A stretch of DNA of 64,000 bases from Duganella sp. 1224 (GCF_013408245.1 NZ_JACBYS010000001.1:2170001-2234000), one strand, 5' to 3'; shown: positions 1 through 10,095, numbered from the stretch's first letter. A program made the numbers and translations. The notes: generated from the sequence alone by a model not told the origin.

Positions 1-144
1 CAAGGCCCCATGGCCTACTGGTGGGATTGGTTCTTCCTGCCGTTCTGGACCACTGCCAACGCAAGTAAGCGTCAGCGGTATTTGGCCGCTCATCCAACCG
101 ACCAGGAATGGGTCGATTTTTTGATGCTCCATTCGCCATCGTAA
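1..144 (+). CDS. 3' end of an unidentified protein (partial)
   Basis: An open frame enters from the left edge and stops at TAA 142-144, giving 47 residues rich in Trp and Phe near the start (MAYWWDWFFLPFW) and ending in a polar tail (FLMLHSPS). The aromatic stretch could be the end of a membrane-associated segment. No family is recognised. It lies at the end of a lower-GC stretch, so it may belong to an element outside the window. Confidence 0.4.
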   Translation, partial: QGPMAYWWDWFFLPFWTTANASKRQRYLAAHPTDQEWVDFLMLHSPS

Positions 145-571
145 AGCACCATTCGCGCGACCTGATAGTTTGTATTGTCTCTCTATTTGCTGCAGACGGC
201 CGTAGCTGCGCCGGATTCAGATAACGGTCCACGCCACCATTAGCTGGCGTCGTTTTGCTAACAGGTCCCCAAGGCGATGTGCCGCCCCCCTGTCGCAGCA
301 CCAGCGCGTGCTCGGCGCACTAGTCAAGGAGGGTAGATGGCGTAGCGAAACACCCAGCTGTTGGTGCCTCTGGGCAAAACTTGCAGCCACGGCCCCACGC
401 TTCTACATACCGGCCCGGCGTCGCCAGGAGTGCTACCTCGAGCATGGATAACTTGTTGATCGGTCTGTCCACGATGCCCGTCGGTATCTACCTTTCAAAG
501 GTGGCAAGTACAGAATTCAGGTGGACGACATTGAACAAAAATCAAACGCGCTCGCCACGACAGGCAAAAAA
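145..571. other. Intergenic region without a supportable gene
   Basis: About 430 bases with lower GC than the rest of the window. Open frames here are short, lack ribosome binding sites and show no coding-like composition. It ends at the terminator of the first tRNA-Ser gene, on the 3' side of that tRNA, where integrative elements often insert. No integrase or attachment repeat is visible. Confidence 0.5.
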
Positions 572-593
572 ATAGCCCCGGTATCGGGGCTAT
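572..593 (-). terminator. Rho-independent terminator of tRNA-Ser copy 1
   Basis: Perfect 9-bp stem (ATAGCCCCG / CGGGGCTAT) with a 4-nt GTAT loop. On the minus strand it is followed by a T run (A run 566-572 on plus), 11 nt after the tRNA 3' end. Confidence 0.85.
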
Positions 594-604
594 TTTTCTA
601 ATTC

Positions 605-697
605 TGGCGGAGACGGTGGGATTCGAACCCACGATACAGGTTTTGCCCGTATGCTTCCTTAGCAGGGAAGTGCCTTCGGCCACTCGGCCACGTCTCC
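605..697 (-). tRNA. tRNA-Ser(GCT), copy 1
   Basis: Minus-strand class II tRNA with a long variable arm. Acceptor stem GGAGACG/CGTCTCC pairs, the T loop is TTCGAAT, and the anticodon loop CTGCTAA gives anticodon GCT (reads AGC/AGU serine codons). The discriminator G and CCA end are encoded at 605-608. It is near-identical to the copy at 2534-2626, including the first ~22 nt of 5' flank. Confidence 0.95.
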
Positions 698-748
698 TAG
701 TCGATTGCTCAACTATGTCTTTTCCGCATCGCGGAGAGGACGTGCGAC

Positions 749-777
749 ATAGTATAGGCCAGTGGACATTTGGTCAA
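749..777 (-). promoter_or_regulatory. Promoter of tRNA-Ser copy 1
   Basis: On the minus strand: -35 TTGACC (772-777), 17-bp spacer, -10 TACTAT (749-754, overlapping an alternative TATACT). The same arrangement precedes the second tRNA-Ser copy while the spacer sequences differ, which supports function. Confidence 0.7.
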
Positions 778-856
778 GGCGAACACCATGGCAATTCTTC
801 CCGGCCGACAACAAGGCCTGCGGTAGAATTGCGCATTTGACGCATCGATTCCCCGT

Positions 857-1528
857 ATGAGATTGTTTGCCCTCCTGGCGTCGCTGGTGCTGCTGGCCGG
901 CTGCGCCGGCATGCCCAGCCGCGCCGATTTGCCGAAGGAACCCACGCCCCACACCGTCTACGTTGTGCAATACGGCTGGCACACGGCGCTGCTGTTTGAC
1001 GGCAAGGACATCCTCGCTCGCAGCCCCAAGCTGGCGCAGGACTTCAAGGACCACAAGTACATGCTGATCGGCTGGGGCGATGGCGCGTATTTTGTCGAGG
1101 ACCATCCAGATGTGTCGCAGGCGGTCAAGGCGCTGGTGGCGTCCGACTACCCTGCCCTGCAGGCTGGCGGGCGCGAAACCAATCCACCGCTGGGCGTGGC
1201 GGCTGGCGATAGCGTTCCGCTGGCGATCACCGAGCGCGGCTTCGATCAACTGGTCGCCTATATCGACCGCAGCATCGCCGCCGACGCCGACGGCAAGCCG
1301 ATCTACCTCGGCAAGCGACTGCCGAATCTCAACCTGTTTTACAAGGCCACCGGCAACTACAGCCTGCTCAACAACTGCAATTCGTGGGTGGTCGGTGCGC
1401 TACGCGCGGCGGAATTGCCGGTCTCAGGATTGAATCTGACCGCGCGCAGCGTGTTCGACCAGGCGCGCCACATCGCCGAGCTGCAAGGAACGGCGACGCC
1501 GGCCCTTATCTCGCGCCAAACGGATTGA
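857..1528 (+). CDS. DUF2459 family lipoprotein
   Basis: A 223-residue protein with a lipoprotein signal (lipobox LAGC, Cys at residue 16) and therefore probably membrane-anchored in the periplasm. The body matches DUF2459: an early QYGWHTALL motif and a late LLNNCNSWVVGALRAA motif. Conserved His and Cys in these motifs suggest a papain-like hydrolase fold, but no reaction is established. Its 3' end overlaps by 23 bp the 3' end of the convergent Sel1-like gene. ATG 857 is chosen because the lipoprotein signal starts there. Confidence 0.85.
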   Translation: MRLFALLASLVLLAGCAGMPSRADLPKEPTPHTVYVVQYGWHTALLFDGKDILARSPKLAQDFKDHKYMLIGWGDGAYFVEDHPDVSQAVKALVASDYPALQAGGRETNPPLGVAAGDSVPLAITERGFDQLVAYIDRSIAADADGKPIYLGKRLPNLNLFYKATGNYSLLNNCNSWVVGALRAAELPVSGLNLTARSVFDQARHIAELQGTATPALISRQTD

Positions 1529-2360
1529 CGATCGGCGAGGCCGGCGACTGACAACCCAGCGCGGCGCGTTCAATTTCCCCGCGCGTTTTTTCGTTCAACG
1601 TTTTCTTGATGGAGCCGATCAAAGTGGTCGCGGCATCGGACGGTTGCTGGGCGGCGAGCGGCAAGAGATAAAAGTAGGCCTTTTCCGTATCCCGCACGCC
1701 GAACGTGCCGTTCAGGTAGGCGGAGATCATGAATGTCACGGCCTCTTCCGATCCGCCGTGCGCTGCCAAGGTTCCAAAATGCTCTGCAAGTTTGATCAGC
1801 TTCACAGATTCGGCCAAGGACTCATTACTGCCCTGCTGCCTCAGAAACCGCGCATGGGTTGGCGCGTTTAGCGCAAACAAGGTCTGGGCCGGAACACTGC
1901 CCTGCTCGGCGGCCTGGTACAGAAGCCGGAAGGCGTCAACCCGCGACACGTTTTCCTGGCAGCCTGACGACAACGGCTTTGACTCGCCCTCGGTGAACGG
2001 GGCGCAGGACAGTGCCATGCGAAAGTAGGCGCTGGCGGCATCGGCATCACCATGATCGGCCTTGTTCCTGACGGCGGCCGGCGTGGTGAACGAGGCGACC
2101 AGTAGCTCATCTATCTGCGGCGAATCACCGTCGACTTTCCGCAATACCGGAAATGGCGACTGCGCGGCGCCAGCCGGGCATGCGGAGCGTGGAACTGGTG
2201 CACGCGCATCGTTGTGGTCCGGCGGGCCAAGCTGCGCGGGCAGGCTGGCGGCGGCGGTCGCCGGTGGTGTTTCAGTATTCAACGCTCCCCGTGTCAGCAC
2301 ATACGCTACGCAGGACAACAGCCCTGCGCTGACCAGCGCCACCACAGAGCGTCTTTTCAT
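1506..2360 (-). CDS. Exported Sel1/TPR-like repeat protein of unknown role
   Basis: 284 residues. One hydrophobic N-terminal segment (about 7-25) follows MKRR and looks like an uncleaved signal anchor; a Pro/Ala-rich linker comes next. The C-terminal part has alanine-rich helical pairs such as FRLLYQAAEQGSVPAQ and KLAEHFGTLAAHGGSEEA, spaced like Sel1/TPR helices, so a protein-interaction role is likely. Twin short regions with conserved Cys (PRSACP, LSCAPF, SGCQ) may form disulfides. No specific family assigned. It lies between the two tRNA-Ser copies. Confidence 0.7.
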   Translation of the reverse strand: MKRRSVVALVSAGLLSCVAYVLTRGALNTETPPATAAASLPAQLGPPDHNDARAPVPRSACPAGAAQSPFPVLRKVDGDSPQIDELLVASFTTPAAVRNKADHGDADAASAYFRMALSCAPFTEGESKPLSSGCQENVSRVDAFRLLYQAAEQGSVPAQTLFALNAPTHARFLRQQGSNESLAESVKLIKLAEHFGTLAAHGGSEEAVTFMISAYLNGTFGVRDTEKAYFYLLPLAAQQPSDAATTLIGSIKKTLNEKTRGEIERAALGCQSPASPIVNPFGAR

Positions 2361-2499
2361 ATAACGGTCAGGCTAGTTGTCATACCGGCAGATTTTACAA
2401 GTTTTCAGCAATGACTCTTGCAGCACCTCGACTTCTGCTTTCTCGGCGTCTGCCAATTCCTTGATCTTTGCTGGATGCATGATGGGCTGAAAAACAAAA

Positions 2500-2520
2500 A
2501 GCCCTTGAAATTCAAGGGCT
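2500..2520 (-). terminator. Terminator of tRNA-Ser copy 2 (bidirectional)
   Basis: Hairpin AGCCCTTG / CAAGGGCT with an AT loop, flanked by an A run on the left and T4 on the right, so it can work in both directions. It sits 13 nt beyond the 3' end of the tRNA. Confidence 0.8.
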
Positions 2521-2533
2521 TTTTGTCTGATTC

Positions 2534-2626
2534 TGGCGGAGACGGTGGGATTCGAACCCACGATACAGGTTTTGCCCGTATGCTTCCTTAGCAGGGAAGT
2601 GCCTTCGGCCACTCGGCCACGTCTCC
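2534..2626 (-). tRNA. tRNA-Ser(GCT), copy 2
   Basis: Same 93-nt sequence as the tRNA at 605-697: anticodon GCT, long variable arm, encoded discriminator G and CCA. The shared identity extends into the 5' flank (tagtcgattgctcaac), consistent with a segmental duplication. It lies downstream of lysC on the same strand. Confidence 0.95.
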
Positions 2627-2670
2627 TAGTCGATTGCTCAACTATGTCTGCCGTGAAGCAGACGACCGCC

Positions 2671-2699
2671 ATAGTATAGACCGTGACCCGTTTGGTCAA
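2671..2699 (-). promoter_or_regulatory. Promoter of tRNA-Ser copy 2
   Basis: Minus strand -35 TTGACC (2694-2699), 17-bp spacer, -10 TACTAT (2671-2676). It lies between the lysC stop and the tRNA, so the tRNA need not depend on lysC read-through. Confidence 0.7.
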
Positions 2700-2727
2700 G
2701 GCAACTCGGCGGTTTTTTTGGAAAAAT

Positions 2728-3975
2728 TTAAGCCTTTTCCAGTTCGAACGCCTTGTGCAGCGCGCGCACGGCCAGTTCCATGTATTTCTCGTCGATCAAC
2801 ACCGAAATCTTGATTTCCGAGGTCGAGATCATCATGATGTTGATGCCCTCTTCCGACAGCGTGCGGAACATCTTCGAGGCCACGCCCACGTGCGAGCGCA
2901 TGCCCACGCCCACCACCGAAATCTTCGACACCTTGGCGTCGCCGGCGATGCTGGCCGCGCCCAGCGCGTCCTTGGAGCCGTTCAGCACGTCCAGCGCGCG
3001 CTGGAAGTCGTTGCGCGGCACGGTGAAGGTGAAGTCGGTCTTGCCATCCACCGACTGGTTCTGGATGATCATGTCGACTTCGATGTTGGCGTCGGCCACC
3101 GGGCCAAGGATGTGGTAGGCCACTCCCGGACGGTCCGGCACGCCCAGCACGGTGATTTTGGCTTCATCGCGGTTAAAGGCGATACCGGAGATGACTGCTT
3201 GTTCCATGTTTTTATCTTCCTCAAACGAAATCAGGGTGCCCGAGTTGGCTTCCACTTCCAGGTCCAGCATCGGGTCGGTCAGCGACGACAGCACGCGGGT
3301 CGGCACGCGGTAGTTGCCGGCGAATTCCACCGAACGGGTCTGCAGCACTTTCGAGCCCAGCGACGCCAGTTCCAGCATTTCCTCAAACGTGATGGCTTTC
3401 AGGCGGCGCGCCTCCGACACCACGCGTGGGTCGGTGGTGTAGACGCCGTCGACGTCGGTGAAGATCAGGCACTCGTCGGCCTGCATGGCGGCGGCGATCG
3501 CCACGGCCGAGGTGTCCGAGCCGCCGCGGCCCAGCGTGGTGATGTTGTCTTCGTCGTCCACGCCCTGGAAGCCGGTGATGATGACGATCTTGCCCTCGTC
3601 CAGGTCGCGGTTGACCTTGTCGCTGTCGATCGACTGGATGCGGGCCTTGGTGTAGGCGGAATCGGTTTTAATCGCGACTTGCCAGCCGGCGTAGCCAATC
3701 GCCTTCTTGCCGATCGCTTGCAGCGCCATCGACAGCAGGCCGACCGACACTTGCTCGCCGGTCGAGGCGATCATGTCCAGCTCGCGCGGGTCTGGTTGTG
3801 CCTGCACTTCCTTGGCCAGGGCGATCAGGCGGTTGGTCTCGCCCGACATTGCCGACGGCACCACCACGATGCGGTGTCCGGCGTCATGCCACTTGGCGAC
3901 CCGCCGCGCGACGTTTTTGATACGGTCCGTCGAACCCATCGACGTACCGCCGTATTTGTGCACGATTAAAGCCAT
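2728..3975 (-). CDS. lysC: Aspartate kinase
   Basis: Catalyses ATP-dependent phosphorylation of L-aspartate, the first step to lysine, threonine and methionine (cytoplasm). The 415-residue protein starts MALIVHKYGGTS, containing the KYGGTS nucleotide-binding motif typical of the family, and has the GRGGSDTSAVA motif of the kinase domain. Two ACT domains follow, around residues 265-335 and 345-410 (ISGIAFNRDEAKITVLGVPD and later VGVGMRSHVGVAS). Longer frames to 4047 lack homology; ATG 3975 is the family start. A short hairpin lies in the leader. Confidence 0.97.
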   Translation of the reverse strand: MALIVHKYGGTSMGSTDRIKNVARRVAKWHDAGHRIVVVPSAMSGETNRLIALAKEVQAQPDPRELDMIASTGEQVSVGLLSMALQAIGKKAIGYAGWQVAIKTDSAYTKARIQSIDSDKVNRDLDEGKIVIITGFQGVDDEDNITTLGRGGSDTSAVAIAAAMQADECLIFTDVDGVYTTDPRVVSEARRLKAITFEEMLELASLGSKVLQTRSVEFAGNYRVPTRVLSSLTDPMLDLEVEANSGTLISFEEDKNMEQAVISGIAFNRDEAKITVLGVPDRPGVAYHILGPVADANIEVDMIIQNQSVDGKTDFTFTVPRNDFQRALDVLNGSKDALGAASIAGDAKVSKISVVGVGMRSHVGVASKMFRTLSEEGINIMMISTSEIKISVLIDEKYMELAVRALHKAFELEKA

Positions 3976-3998
3976 AACAGTGAGTTTTCCGCTCAAAT

Positions 3999-4017
3999 AA
4001 GGGTAAATGGAACCCTT
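3999..4017 (-). promoter_or_regulatory. Leader hairpin upstream of lysC
   Basis: Perfect 6-bp inverted repeat AAGGGT-N7-ACCCTT, 24 nt before the lysC start codon. A possible promoter lies just upstream on the minus strand (TTGTTA, 17 bp, TAGAGT). Role unknown; it is too short to be a known lysine riboswitch. Confidence 0.25.
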
Positions 4018-4119
4018 AACTCTACCTGTCGCAGTGCAAAATAACAAGTCGAAAAGCTCATAATCTCATACCGAATAAGCATATCTACATACAAAATTCG
4101 GCAGAAAGCGCTTTGATGT

Positions 4120-5529
4120 CTATACAGCTTGCCAGCGCAGGCGGATACGGCCGGTTCCATTGCTCAGATGGTGGCAATCCATGCCGATGCCGGCGGCAAA
4201 CAGCAGCGCGCTGGCGGTTTTGACCACCGGCAGGCGGCCGCGCTCCCAGGCCGGGATGTTGAGCGCCTGGTAGTGGTATTTGACGGCGCGGGTCGGGCGG
4301 TTGGGCGCCGGCTTGAGCTTTTCGCCGCCGCGGCGGAACTCGATCACCAGCGGCTGGGCGCGCAGCCAGTCGGGGTCCAGCCCTTCTTCGGCCGGCTCGA
4401 AGTGCAGGATGCCGCCGTAGGCCGGGAATGCCAGTTCGGTCTCGCCGTTCCAGCGGAAGTCGGTGCCGGGCTTGTCGTCGAACTGGTCTTCGCGCGTGCC
4501 CTCCAGTTCCGCCAGCTTGGGCGTCAGGTGCAGGCGGTCGCGGTAGCGGCGCACGTGGCAGTCGGGATGGGTGACCAGCAGCTGGGCGTCGTATTTGGCT
4601 TCCAGCAGCTGGGTCAGCATTTCGGCCAGCCAGGCGGTGCTGGGCATGCTGTAGCCGCGCGTGGCGAACCAGTGGCGCAGCAGGTTGTAGGCGCGGTCCT
4701 GGCTGAGGGCGCGCAGCTTGCCGATGTCGAGCTGGTCGCCGTCGCGGGTGGCAACCAGGTCTTGCTCGGCCAGTTCGGTCAGCAGGCGGTAGGCCGATTG
4801 CGCGTGCTGGGCGCTGCGGGCGAAGCGCTCCTGGAAACCGGGAAAGTGCTGTTCCAGCGCCGGCATCACGGTGTGGCGCAGCGCATTGCGGGCGTAGCGC
4901 GGGTCGTCGTTGGATTCGTCGTGGATGTGCTGGATGCCGTGCTTGCGCGTGTACGCTTCCAGTTGCTTGCGCGAGATGTGCAGCAGGGGTCGGGCCATGA
5001 CCAGCTGGTCGTTGTGCAGCAGGCCGGCGGCGGTGTTGGCGGCGTCCATGCCGGACAGGCCGGCCGGGCCGGAGCCGCGCAGCAGTTGCAGCAGCACGGT
5101 TTCGGCTTGGTCGTCCTGGTGGTGGGCGGTCAGCAGCAGCGGGATGTTGTGCTCCCGGCACAGCGCGCCGAGGGCGGCGTAGCGGGCTTTGCGGGCGGCC
5201 GCTTCGGTGCCGGTTTTTTTGGCGTCGGCGAGCTGGATGCGGCGCGCTGCGAAGGAGACGTTCAGGCCGGCGCATTCATGTTCGCAGTGGCGCAGCCAGG
5301 CGTCGGCATTGGGGCTGAGGCCGTGGTGGATGTGGAAGGCGCACAGGGTCAGGTCGTGTTGCTGGGCGTAGGCGTGGGCCAGGTGCAGCAAGGCCGAGGA
5401 GTCCAGACCGCCGCTGAGGGCGACGGCGATGCGCCGGGCTGCGGCGCCCTCTCCTGCGCGCACCCGGGCGCGGGCGGCGGTCACGGCTTGGTCAAAGGTG
5501 GACTTGAGGGTGGGCTTTTGCTGCTTCAA
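4120..5529 (-). CDS. tilS: tRNA(Ile)-lysidine synthetase
   Basis: Converts C34 of the CAU anticodon of tRNA-Ile2 to lysidine, using ATP and lysine, so that it reads AUA. The PP-loop motif SGGLDSS marks the N-terminal ATP-pyrophosphatase domain; AFHIHHGLSPNA and TAHHQDDQAETVLLQLLRG are family signatures. TilS substrate-binding and C-terminal domains follow to about residue 469. The frame stays open through an upstream repeat to 5928 with an ATG at 5589, but TTG 5529 has GGAG six bases upstream while ATG 5589 has no ribosome binding site and lies beside a repeat. I therefore prefer TTG. Confidence 0.9.
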   Translation of the reverse strand: MKQQKPTLKSTFDQAVTAARARVRAGEGAAARRIAVALSGGLDSSALLHLAHAYAQQHDLTLCAFHIHHGLSPNADAWLRHCEHECAGLNVSFAARRIQLADAKKTGTEAAARKARYAALGALCREHNIPLLLTAHHQDDQAETVLLQLLRGSGPAGLSGMDAANTAAGLLHNDQLVMARPLLHISRKQLEAYTRKHGIQHIHDESNDDPRYARNALRHTVMPALEQHFPGFQERFARSAQHAQSAYRLLTELAEQDLVATRDGDQLDIGKLRALSQDRAYNLLRHWFATRGYSMPSTAWLAEMLTQLLEAKYDAQLLVTHPDCHVRRYRDRLHLTPKLAELEGTREDQFDDKPGTDFRWNGETELAFPAYGGILHFEPAEEGLDPDWLRAQPLVIEFRRGGEKLKPAPNRPTRAVKYHYQALNIPAWERGRLPVVKTASALLFAAGIGMDCHHLSNGTGRIRLRWQAV

Positions 5530-5591
5530 TCGTGGCTCCGAAATGCAAACCGGGAGCGGCGCATGCGCGGGCTCCCGGCGGTGTTCCATGG

Positions 5592-5643
5592 ATTCCGGCC
5601 TTCGCCGGAATGACGGGGTCGTCGCACCGGCGGAGGCCGGTGC
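5592..5643. repeat. Two tandem REP-like hairpins between accA and tilS
   Basis: Two perfect 8-4-8 hairpins: ATTCCGGC-cttc-GCCGGAAT (5592-5611) and GCACCGGC-ggag-GCCGGTGC (5624-5643), 12 nt apart. The sequence resembles the dispersed GATTCCGGCCTTCGCCGGAA repeats common in GC-rich proteobacteria. It could attenuate transcription or stabilise the accA mRNA end. Confidence 0.65.
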
Positions 5644-5657
5644 CCATGCTGAGTATC

Positions 5658-6632
5658 TTATTCCTGCGGCGTGGTTTCCTTGAACTTGCCATAGCTCATC
5701 AGCTTCTCGTGACGGGCTTCCAGCAGGTCCTTGGTCTTCATGCCGTGGAACTGGCGCAGCGAGTCGGCCAGCGCGCGTTTCAGCAGCGTGGCCATCTGCT
5801 TCGGATCGCGGTGCGCGCCGCCCAGCGGCTCGGTGACGATCTTGTCGATCAGGCCAATGGCTTTCAGGCGGTGCGCGGTCAGGCCCAGCGCTTCGGCGGC
5901 GTCGGCCGCGCGTTCCGAGGTCTTCCACAGGATCGAGGCGCAGCCTTCCGGCGAGATCACCGAGTAGGTTGCATATTGCAGCATCAGCACCTGGTCGGCC
6001 ACGGCAATCGCCAGCGCGCCGCCGGAGCCGCCTTCGCCGATGATGGTGGCGATCAGCGGCACTTTCAGCTCCGCCATCACGTACAGGTTGTGACCGATGG
6101 CCTCCGACTGGCCGCGCTCTTCGGCGTCAATGCCGGGGAAGGCGCCCGGCGTGTCGACGAAGGTGAACACCGGGATGCCGAACTTTTCAGCCAGCTTCAT
6201 CAGGCGCATGGCCTTACGGTAGCCTTCCGGCTTCGGCATGCCGAAGTTGCGCATCGCGCGTTCCTTGGTGTCGCGGCCTTTCTGGTGGCCGATGACCATG
6301 CAGGCCTGGCCGTTGAAGCGCGCCAGGCCGCCGACGATGGACTGGTCATCCGCGTAGGTGCGGTCGCCGTGCAGTTCGTGGAAGTCGGTGAAGATTTCGT
6401 TGACGTAGTCCATGGTGTATGGACGTTGCGGGTGACGCGCGATCTGCGAGACCTGCCATGGCGTCAGCTTGGCGTAGATGTCCTTGGTCAGTTGCTGGCT
6501 CTTCTTGGCCAGACGGTCGATCTCCTCAGAGATGTCGACTGCCGAATCGTCCTGGACGAAGCGCAATTCTTCGATCTTGCCGTCGAGTTCAGCAATCGGT
6601 TGCTCAAAATTGAGGAAAGTCGTTTTGGTCAT
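5658..6632 (-). CDS. accA: Acetyl-CoA carboxylase carboxyltransferase subunit alpha
   Basis: With AccD it transfers CO2 from carboxybiotin to acetyl-CoA, the committed step of fatty acid synthesis. The 324-residue protein begins [20 protein letters not shown] and shows [30 protein letters not shown] and [12 protein letters not shown], the last in the acyl-CoA oxyanion region. Length is normal for the family. ATG 6632 has GGAGG four bases upstream; an ATG at 6689 only adds a non-homologous leader. It precedes tilS in the same direction. Confidence 0.97.
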   Translation of the reverse strand: MTKTTFLNFEQPIAELDGKIEELRFVQDDSAVDISEEIDRLAKKSQQLTKDIYAKLTPWQVSQIARHPQRPYTMDYVNEIFTDFHELHGDRTYADDQSIVGGLARFNGQACMVIGHQKGRDTKERAMRNFGMPKPEGYRKAMRLMKLAEKFGIPVFTFVDTPGAFPGIDAEERGQSEAIGHNLYVMAELKVPLIATIIGEGGSGGALAIAVADQVLMLQYATYSVISPEGCASILWKTSERAADAAEALGLTAHRLKAIGLIDKIVTEPLGGAHRDPKQMATLLKRALADSLRQFHGMKTKDLLEARHEKLMSYGKFKETTPQE

Positions 6633-6716
6633 TGTACCTCCGTGTTTATTCTCATCTGTGGGATGGGTGCCTTTTGTAAAGGCGCGCAAAAACCCCTCGC
6701 ACAGCGATTAGAGTCT

Positions 6717-7358
6717 CTATTCTACAGCAACCGGATCCAAACTACGCCATAAGTACCAGGTGGCAACCGTCCGGTACGGTTCCCAGTTGGCCGACACCTC
6801 GCGCGCATCGCTGCGCGAGACCGGCTCGCCGGAGAAGTAATTCTGGCTGATGCCCTGGATCAGACCGGGGTCGTCCAGCGGCAAGACGTTGGGTCGGAGC
6901 AGATTAAATATCAAAAACATCTCGGCTGTCCAGCGGCCGATGCCGCGGATCTGCGTCAGCTCGGCGATCACCGCCTCGTCGTCCATCTGGTGCCACTGGG
7001 CGGTGTGGACGCGCTTGTTCTTGAAGTGGTCGGCCAGGTCGAGGATGTACTCGGTCTTGCGCTTGGACAGGCCGCAGCCGGCCAGCGGCTCGGCGCCAGC
7101 CTTGATGATCTGCGCCGGCGTGCACTTGGGACTGATTTCCAGCAGCTTTTTCCAGGCCGCGTCGGCCACCCTGGCGGTCACCTGCTGGCCGACGATGGAG
7201 CGCGCCAGGGTGGTGAACGGGTCGTGGTGGCCGCGCAGGTGCAGGTCGCCAAACTGGGGGATCAGCTTGTTCATGATGCGGTCCCGCTTCATCAGCTCAA
7301 GCTTGGCTTCCTCCCAGTATGGCGGCACGCCGCCTTCGGTATCCCTGGCGATGACCAT
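6717..7358 (-). CDS. DNA-3-methyladenine glycosylase II (HhH-GPD family)
   Basis: Removes alkylated purines to start base excision repair. The 213-residue protein has the HhH-GPD fold: LARSIVGQQVTARVA near residue 52, the helix-hairpin-helix LTQIRGIGRWTAEMFL (about 136-151) and a catalytic Asp in LPLDDPGL shortly after. No Fe-S cysteine cluster is present, as expected of the AlkA rather than the Nth branch. Its start lies one base past the cysS stop, so the two are probably cotranscribed. Confidence 0.92.
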   Translation of the reverse strand: MVIARDTEGGVPPYWEEAKLELMKRDRIMNKLIPQFGDLHLRGHHDPFTTLARSIVGQQVTARVADAAWKKLLEISPKCTPAQIIKAGAEPLAGCGLSKRKTEYILDLADHFKNKRVHTAQWHQMDDEAVIAELTQIRGIGRWTAEMFLIFNLLRPNVLPLDDPGLIQGISQNYFSGEPVSRSDAREVSANWEPYRTVATWYLWRSLDPVAVE

Positions 7359-7359
7359 G

Positions 7360-8748
<1,389 letters not shown>

Positions 8749-8970
8749 CGGACTCTTGCGTTTGCGGGAGGCCACAGGCAATACGATGGCCCGGTGCGTC
8801 ATGGAAAACGGCGCGCACCTGTCATCTTCGTGTGCCTGGGGGAACCTCGGGAATGTTCTTGTTTCCACCTTCTAAGGGGTAGAATGTCCAAAGTATAGCA
8901 TTGATAAAAACAGCATAGGCCTCATCTGTTACCGGATTATGCCTATCCAACATTGATTAGAGGAAGCCCG

Positions 8971-9552
8971 ATGCACCAAAAACTGATCACCGCCCTCGTT
9001 GGCCTGGCGCTGTCCGGCGCCGCGCTGGCCGCCTCCCCGCAGGTGGAACTGAAGACCACCATGGGCGATATCGTGCTGGAACTGGACCATGACAAGGCGC
9101 CCAAGTCGGTGGACAACTTCCTCGCCTACGTCAAGTCCGGCTATTACAAGAACACCATCTTCCACCGCGTGATCGACGGCTTCATGATCCAGGGCGGCGG
9201 CTACGACGAAAAACTCAAGGGCAAGCCGACCAACAAGCCGATTCCGCTGGAAGCCAACAACGGCCTGCACAACGTCAAGTACTCGCTGGCGATGGCGCGC
9301 ATGGGCGATCCGAATTCGGCCACCTCGCAGTGGTTCATCAACGTCGAGGACAATGCCGGCCTCGACGCGCCGGGGCCGGACGGCAGCGGCGGCTACGCGG
9401 TGTTTGGCCGCGTCATCAAGGGCCAGGAGACGGTCGACAAGATCAAGGCCGTGCTGGTGGACGACAAGGGCGTCTTCCAGAACCTGCCGGTGATCCCGGT
9501 GGTGGTGAAGTCGGCGACGATTTTGAAGACACCAATCCAGCCAAAACAGTAA
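8971..9552 (+). CDS. ppiA: Exported peptidyl-prolyl cis-trans isomerase (cyclophilin)
   Basis: Assists periplasmic protein folding by Xaa-Pro isomerisation. 193 residues with a signal peptide ending at ALAA (about 1-20). The cyclophilin core has FHRVIDGFMIQGGGY and, later, SATSQWFINVEDN. Start ATG 8971 follows AGGAA; six residues upstream in frame lack signal character. It is followed at 45 bp by the cytoplasmic paralogue. Confidence 0.93.
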   Translation: MHQKLITALVGLALSGAALAASPQVELKTTMGDIVLELDHDKAPKSVDNFLAYVKSGYYKNTIFHRVIDGFMIQGGGYDEKLKGKPTNKPIPLEANNGLHNVKYSLAMARMGDPNSATSQWFINVEDNAGLDAPGPDGSGGYAVFGRVIKGQETVDKIKAVLVDDKGVFQNLPVIPVVVKSATILKTPIQPKQ

Positions 9553-9597
9553 AATAGCGGCCTTGCCGCACTCATTAACCTATTTCAGGATAACAAC

Positions 9598-10092
9598 ATG
9601 ACCAAAGTAATCATCAAAACCAACCTGGGCACCATGACTGCCGAACTGGACGCGGAAAAAGCGCCGAAGACCGTCGCCAACTTCCTGGAATACATGAACG
9701 CTGGCCACTACAGCAACACCATCTTCCACCGCGTGATCGACGGTTTCATGATCCAGGGCGGCGGTTTCGAGCCAGGCATGAAGCAGAAGCCAGCCGACAA
9801 GACCGTGGAAAACGAAGCCAAGAACGGCCTCAAGAACGACACCTACACCCTGGCCATGGCCCGCACCTCGGCGCCGCACTCGGCCTCGGCGCAGTTCTTC
9901 ATCAACGTGAAAAACAACTCCTTCCTGGACTACCCGGGCCAGGACGGCTGGGGCTACGCCGTGTTCGGCAAAGTGGTGGACGGCACCGACGTCGTAGACG
10001 CGATCAAGAAAGTCAAAACCACCCGCAGCGGCATGTTTGCCGACGTGCCGGCGGAAGACGTGATCATCGAAAGCATCGAACTGGCAGCCTGA
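9598..10092 (+). CDS. ppiB: Cytoplasmic peptidyl-prolyl cis-trans isomerase B
   Basis: A 164-residue cyclophilin without signal peptide, standard length for PpiB. FHRVIDGFMIQGGGFEPGM holds the catalytic Arg, and AQFFINVKNN and GYAVFGKVVDG are family motifs. AGGA lies seven bases before ATG. Three bases separate it from lpxH, implying cotranscription. It is a paralogue of the preceding gene; the pair gives one exported and one cytoplasmic enzyme. Confidence 0.96.
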   Translation: MTKVIIKTNLGTMTAELDAEKAPKTVANFLEYMNAGHYSNTIFHRVIDGFMIQGGGFEPGMKQKPADKTVENEAKNGLKNDTYTLAMARTSAPHSASAQFFINVKNNSFLDYPGQDGWGYAVFGKVVDGTDVVDAIKKVKTTRSGMFADVPAEDVIIESIELAA

Positions 10093-10095
10093 GCA

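Noticed and set aside
616..840. Plus-strand open frame overlapping tRNA-Ser
   Set aside because: Covers the tRNA itself; begins with GFEPTIQVLPVCF which is the translated tRNA and recurs at tRNA copy 2 region.
3976..4119. Lysine riboswitch upstream of lysC
   Set aside because: The leader is too short and only a 6-bp hairpin is visible; no riboswitch core can be folded by eye.
4129..5613. 494-residue plus-strand open frame opposite tilS
   Set aside because: Antisense shadow; the minus-strand frame has PP-loop and TilS motifs.
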